Positions 60,219 through 64,000 of a stretch of DNA of 64,000 bases are shown in pieces. The number at the start of each line of letters is the position of its first letter. Position 1 is the first letter of the stretch. Under the pieces are notes generated by a model. It ran no database searches. It was not told the origin of the DNA and saw only the letters and a list, made by a program, of their open reading frames with translations. The translations under genes and the position numbers were made by a program. Origin of the DNA: Rhodamnia argentea (lineage: Eukaryota; Streptophyta; Magnoliopsida; Myrtales; Myrtaceae); assembly GCF_020921035.1 (NCBI RefSeq), contig NC_063157.1, positions 25,003,015 through 25,067,014 on the forward strand, given 5' to 3'.

Positions 60219-63200
60219 ATGACGAAGAAGAAGAAGAAGCAGGACAAGCGGAAGAGAGATAAGTACGAGGAGTCCGATGACTGGTGCTTCGTCTGCAAGG
60301 ACGGCGGCGAGCTGATTCTGTGCGACCACAAGTGAGTGTTCGAAACTCCTCTGGTTCTGTTTGCTGTGCAGGTTCGCGATTTTAGGGCAATGTGAGTCGA
60401 TCAAGAGATATTCTGCGTAGATTTCTGTGTACGAGATATATTCCTGTGCATTCCCGAGGTCCTGATTATGCGTGTATTCGTATTTCCTATTTGGAACTCG
60501 TTTGGTCGCGCCGTCCTGGACAAGATCCTTTTTCAGTTTTTCTCTCGTAGAGGAATGCTGGGGATAGTCCCCGTCAATGGCCGGGGACCTACGTGGACCC
60601 GCGTGCTCCGAGTAAATTACAACCGGAGCCCATGTCGGTCTTACAAGGATCTCACGTGGCTGTGCTCATGTGGTTTCGGGGCGAACGGGGTCTGTAATCT
60701 GCACCGTTTGAACGATGTCCGTACTCATTGCATGGCCAAAAAGAATGGCATGTGCGGTGCCAAATGGTGAATTAGTCATAGATCAGCGTTGAAACTTCTC
60801 TTTTTATGGTGTCAGCCTTGCACGGCCTATGCATTTTCTCCTTGTCTTGTGACGTTACTGTTGCTCCAAAAGATCCTGAAAAGTGACAAACTTGCCTGTT
60901 TCCTTGTCCATAGAAAAAAATGGTTTCCCCATTTGACGCCTTTGGATTTTTCTACTACAGTGTCCTCTGGATTTTCTATGATACAACATCCTCCTAAAAG
61001 CATGGTTAATTGTGGTTTTTTTGTTTTGTTTTTTTTTTTCCTACGTTGCTACTGTTTTTCTAAGTCAAGTGCAAAAGCAATCCCGTCATAAAGTAACGGA
61101 AAGTAACGGTTGCACGGTATAACATTGAATTGTACCATAGCACCGTGGAAATCCTTGATTTTGGCTGCATATGAATTTTTTCATTTGCAACGAGGTTATT
61201 AATATTATCCATAAGAAGGTATCTGGTTCTTCTCCTGGAGTGAACATGTTATTTCTTCTCTTTTTGCATATATTGGCCAACTTTCTCAAGCACATTTTTG
61301 TGGATTGGGATTGGACTTCTTAGTTGTAATCGGAAGTGTCTATTTAGCAATTATGTCCATATGGATTTATTCTAATTTCTGTGTACCTCAATGTATAATT
61401 TTACTGCAGAGAATGCTCAAAAGTTTATCATTCTGATTGTGTGGGAAAGGATGATTCTTTAATGCAGACTGGGCAATTCTGGACTTGTGGTAAGCCCCAA
61501 ATGTTCTGTTCCAAGTTTATTAACATAACTTGGGGTGTGCATTTGCACAATGCACTCTTTCTCTTTCTCTCCTCCCGTTATCTCGAGTGCAGTCACAAAC
61601 TCAAGATATGACTGAAGATTTTGGAATTTCTCAGCCTCCTTGTGACTTGTCTTGACATTACATTTCTTCTAGTGCATTGTACAGGGAAGTTTATCACGTA
61701 TATGTGGAAAATGATATAAAAATGTTTTCCAGATCGTCATTCTTGCTTCATTTGCCGTAAAACCACAAAGTATTATTGCTTTTGCTGTCCAAATGCTATA
61801 TGTGGACGCTGTGATAGTGCTGCTGAGTTTGCATCCGTCAGAGGAAATGGAGGATTTTGCCACGAATGTTTGAAACTCATTCTGCTTATGGAAGAAAACG
61901 TGGATTATGACTCTGATGGGGTATGTATCGAAGAACCATTGAACTTTTCGATCCTTGGGCATTCATATGTCATGATTTTTCTTTGTTTTTCCCTTCTGCT
62001 CTGTACATTTTTCTTTTTCAGTTCTCCTTGGTCGACTATGCCAGTACCACACTTCAACCTCTTGTCAGAGATGGCATCTCACGTACTGAGAGTGTCCAAA
62101 TTCCCGTAACTCTGTAGATAGCCACAAATGTGTGGTACAGTTTTTAACATTTCAATGTGAACTGTAGTTGTTGAAATAAAGTGTGGCGATGTATGTCTCT
62201 ATATAGCTTCTATGGGAACGGATAGAGAGTCACATGTACTACAACACTGGCCAAAAGCCAGAAACTTGATATTATTACAAGGAGTCATTGAGCCTTGTTG
62301 TCGAATACATTGTAGATATGAATCTCAAGATTTTATGTAGGAAATTAAGAAAAATTTAAGTTTCTAACATGCGAGTAATTTGTGCGATTATCATTCCAAT
62401 TCTATAAGGCTCATTACCTCACTCGGTATATTGTTTCAGCTTGATGATGTCCTTTACACATAAGTGAATGTGCGCATAGCCATCTTGACAACTCGCATCT
62501 GACTCTTGCAGAATAAACTTGATTTCAAAGATCGAGATACATACGAGTGTTTGTTTAAGGAATATTGGGAGATAATAAAGGAAAAGGAGGGCTTGACTTT
62601 AGATCACGTCTACTCGGCAGATATTCTGTTGAAGAAGGGAAAAGGGGGCAAGCAAAGTTCCTCTTCAGCCAAACTTTCCGATAGTGAAGAAATATTTGAA
62701 TCATCGTCCGAAAGTGATGAGGACTGTTCAAGAAAAAAATCAGCGAGAAAAGTGAAGGGTTCTATTACTACTGAATTTGAAGGATGGGGATCAAAAACAC
62801 TAATTCACTTTCTCAAGTCCATTGGTGAAGACACTACCAAACAGCTATCACGGTGGAGGGTGGATTCTATCATCTCTAATTACATCAAAGAGAAACAACT
62901 TTTTCATCCCCAGAAAAAGAAGAAGGTTATTTGTGATGAAAGACTATATTCTGTATTTAGGAAGAAAACACTTCACAAAAACCAAATCTACTTTCTTTTG
63001 GAGCGACATCTTAATGAGGTTTTGGAGCTCTCAGATGAGGAAGAAAGTGATAATGCTTGTGATTTGCAAGAAACGAAAAGGAGCGACTCGGTTGCATGTA
63101 AGCATCAGAGAACCTCATCCAATAACAGAAAACCCAAGGAAAAGGAGGTGGTTCTCAGGGTTCGAGAGAGCTGTTTCGCATCTATTAATGAAGCTAATAT

Positions 63201-63620
63201 CAAACTTATTTATCTGAGGAGGAGCTTAATACAAGAGCTATTGAAGCAATCAGATAGTTTTGAAGACAAAGTAGTTGGAAGTTTTGTAAAAGTGAAAACA
63301 GATCCAAGGGACTATCTGCACAAGCGTCCATACCAACTCTTGCAAGTGACAGGTGATTGCTGTGTTAATTACAGGGACTTGCTGTATTTCTAAGTATTCC
63401 GATACCTGCATTGCAAAGCACTTAAAGCATGTCTGCTGCAGATTGATGAAAATGCTGTGATCTTATTTATTGCTTTGTCTTTTTCACCATCATGTTGTTC
63501 TATGTAGGTATAAAGAGAACCTCAACAACTGACAATCTTAATAGAGAGATTATCCTCCAAGTACTAGACATGCCATCAGATGTCAACTTACCAATGTTGT
63601 CTGATGCGGACTTAACTGAG
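60219..63620 (+). CDS. PHD-finger, SWIB and Plus-3 domain chromatin protein (5' part; continues past the window)
   Basis: Visible exons: 60219-60331, 61410-61489, 61733-61920, 62512-63352, 63508-63620 (445 codons so far; all phases join). A basic start ([20 protein letters not shown]) resembles a nuclear localisation signal. The Cys/His-rich PHD-type region at about 20-115 begins [20 protein letters not shown] and continues through [20 protein letters not shown]. An acidic Ser-rich linker precedes a SWIB/MDM2 domain (about 215-305: [40 protein letters not shown]). The Plus-3 domain starts near 340 ([40 protein letters not shown]) and is unfinished at the last visible exon. The architecture matches the plant At5g08430/At5g63700/NERD-like group linked to chromatin and small-RNA-directed silencing; a GYF domain, if present, would lie outside. 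No stop is seen. Confidence 0.88.
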
Positions 63621-64000
63621 GTACTGGACTGTATAGAGGGTATCTAGTCTTGTGAACCCAGCAATATTGGTGCTTAGTGTATCCAATCAAAAGAAAACCA
63701 AACTTTTTTTCATCCAAATCATGGTTTGAGTGCACTCTTAGTTGCGACTCAATACCACTCCTTTTTCTTTCTTATATTTCCTATTCCCATTTGACCTATT
63801 TTAATATGCTCATGTGCACTGGTGGGGGAAGCACTGTTATGGGGTGACATTGCATCTCGAAGTAGATTCCATGTTATCTTTGTTACTCTCCTTTTACAGT
63901 GGGGCCTAGGACGTTCAGGCACCAAAGTTTAGTGTCTTGATACTGGTAGGAGGATTTGTTTACTTTTTCTGCTTATTGTTTTGGCTGCTATTTGGACAAT
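63621..64000 (+). other. Intron of the PHD/SWIB/Plus-3 gene running off the window
   Basis: It follows the donor ACTGAG|GTACTG. No convincing next exon is identified before the window ends; short AG-preceded stretches near 63910 cannot be phased with confidence. Confidence 0.5.

Noticed and set aside
59945..60331. 128-codon minus-strand frame
   Set aside because: Antisense to the first coding exon and CT-rich leader of the PHD/SWIB/Plus-3 gene; composition is low complexity.

Overview
This is plant nuclear DNA: AT-rich spacers, dense small DNA-transposon debris, and intron-rich genes whose products are plant-specific (SYP61 syntaxin, RLCK-VII kinase, BGLU11-type glucosidases, CDKC kinase, a long P-class PPR protein, a PHD/SWIB/Plus-3 protein). 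Product types and gene structure point to a eudicot, probably a woody rosid. A Myrtaceae/Eucalyptus-like source is my impression from the repeats and is not proven. I joined exons by hand from GT-AG (or GC-AG) signals, and required reading frame to be kept across every junction; each complete model closes to a whole number of codons.

Layout. 1-10 kb is gene-poor: tandem duplications, several small inverted-repeat elements (one carrying a broken ankyrin-protein fragment), a SINE-like repeat and a CT microsatellite. 10.0-13.7 kb (+) is a SYP61-type Qc-SNARE. 15.3-18.5 kb (+) is a receptor-like cytoplasmic kinase with an N-myristoylation start encoded by a separate short exon. 19.6-35.5 kb (+) is a tandem array of three complete 13-exon GH1 beta-glucosidase genes of BGLU11 type, with a decayed minus-strand gene remnant between copies 1 and 2. 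36.8-40.6 kb (+) is a nine-exon GNAT acetyltransferase, probably plastid-targeted. 42.6-48.3 kb (-) is a 12-exon CDKC kinase. 48.5-51 kb is repeats. 51.3-54.0 kb (-) is a single-exon PPR protein. 54.3-58.0 kb holds three inverted-repeat elements. 60.2 kb to the right edge (+) is the 5' part of a PHD/SWIB/Plus-3 chromatin protein that runs out of the window.

The genes look like ordinary independent plant genes, not a pathway cluster; only the three glucosidases are related. Copies 2 and 3 of that array are recent duplicates, sharing promoter sequence, introns and an unusual GC donor at intron 2; copy 1 is older. Copy 3 later gained a foldback element upstream and a small MITE-like insertion in intron 1. 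All three copies keep both catalytic glutamates but have Leu where GH1 enzymes normally have a glycone-contacting Trp, so their substrate preference is the main biochemical question. I found no clearly new multi-gene system, no CRISPR array, no rRNA and no functional tRNA.
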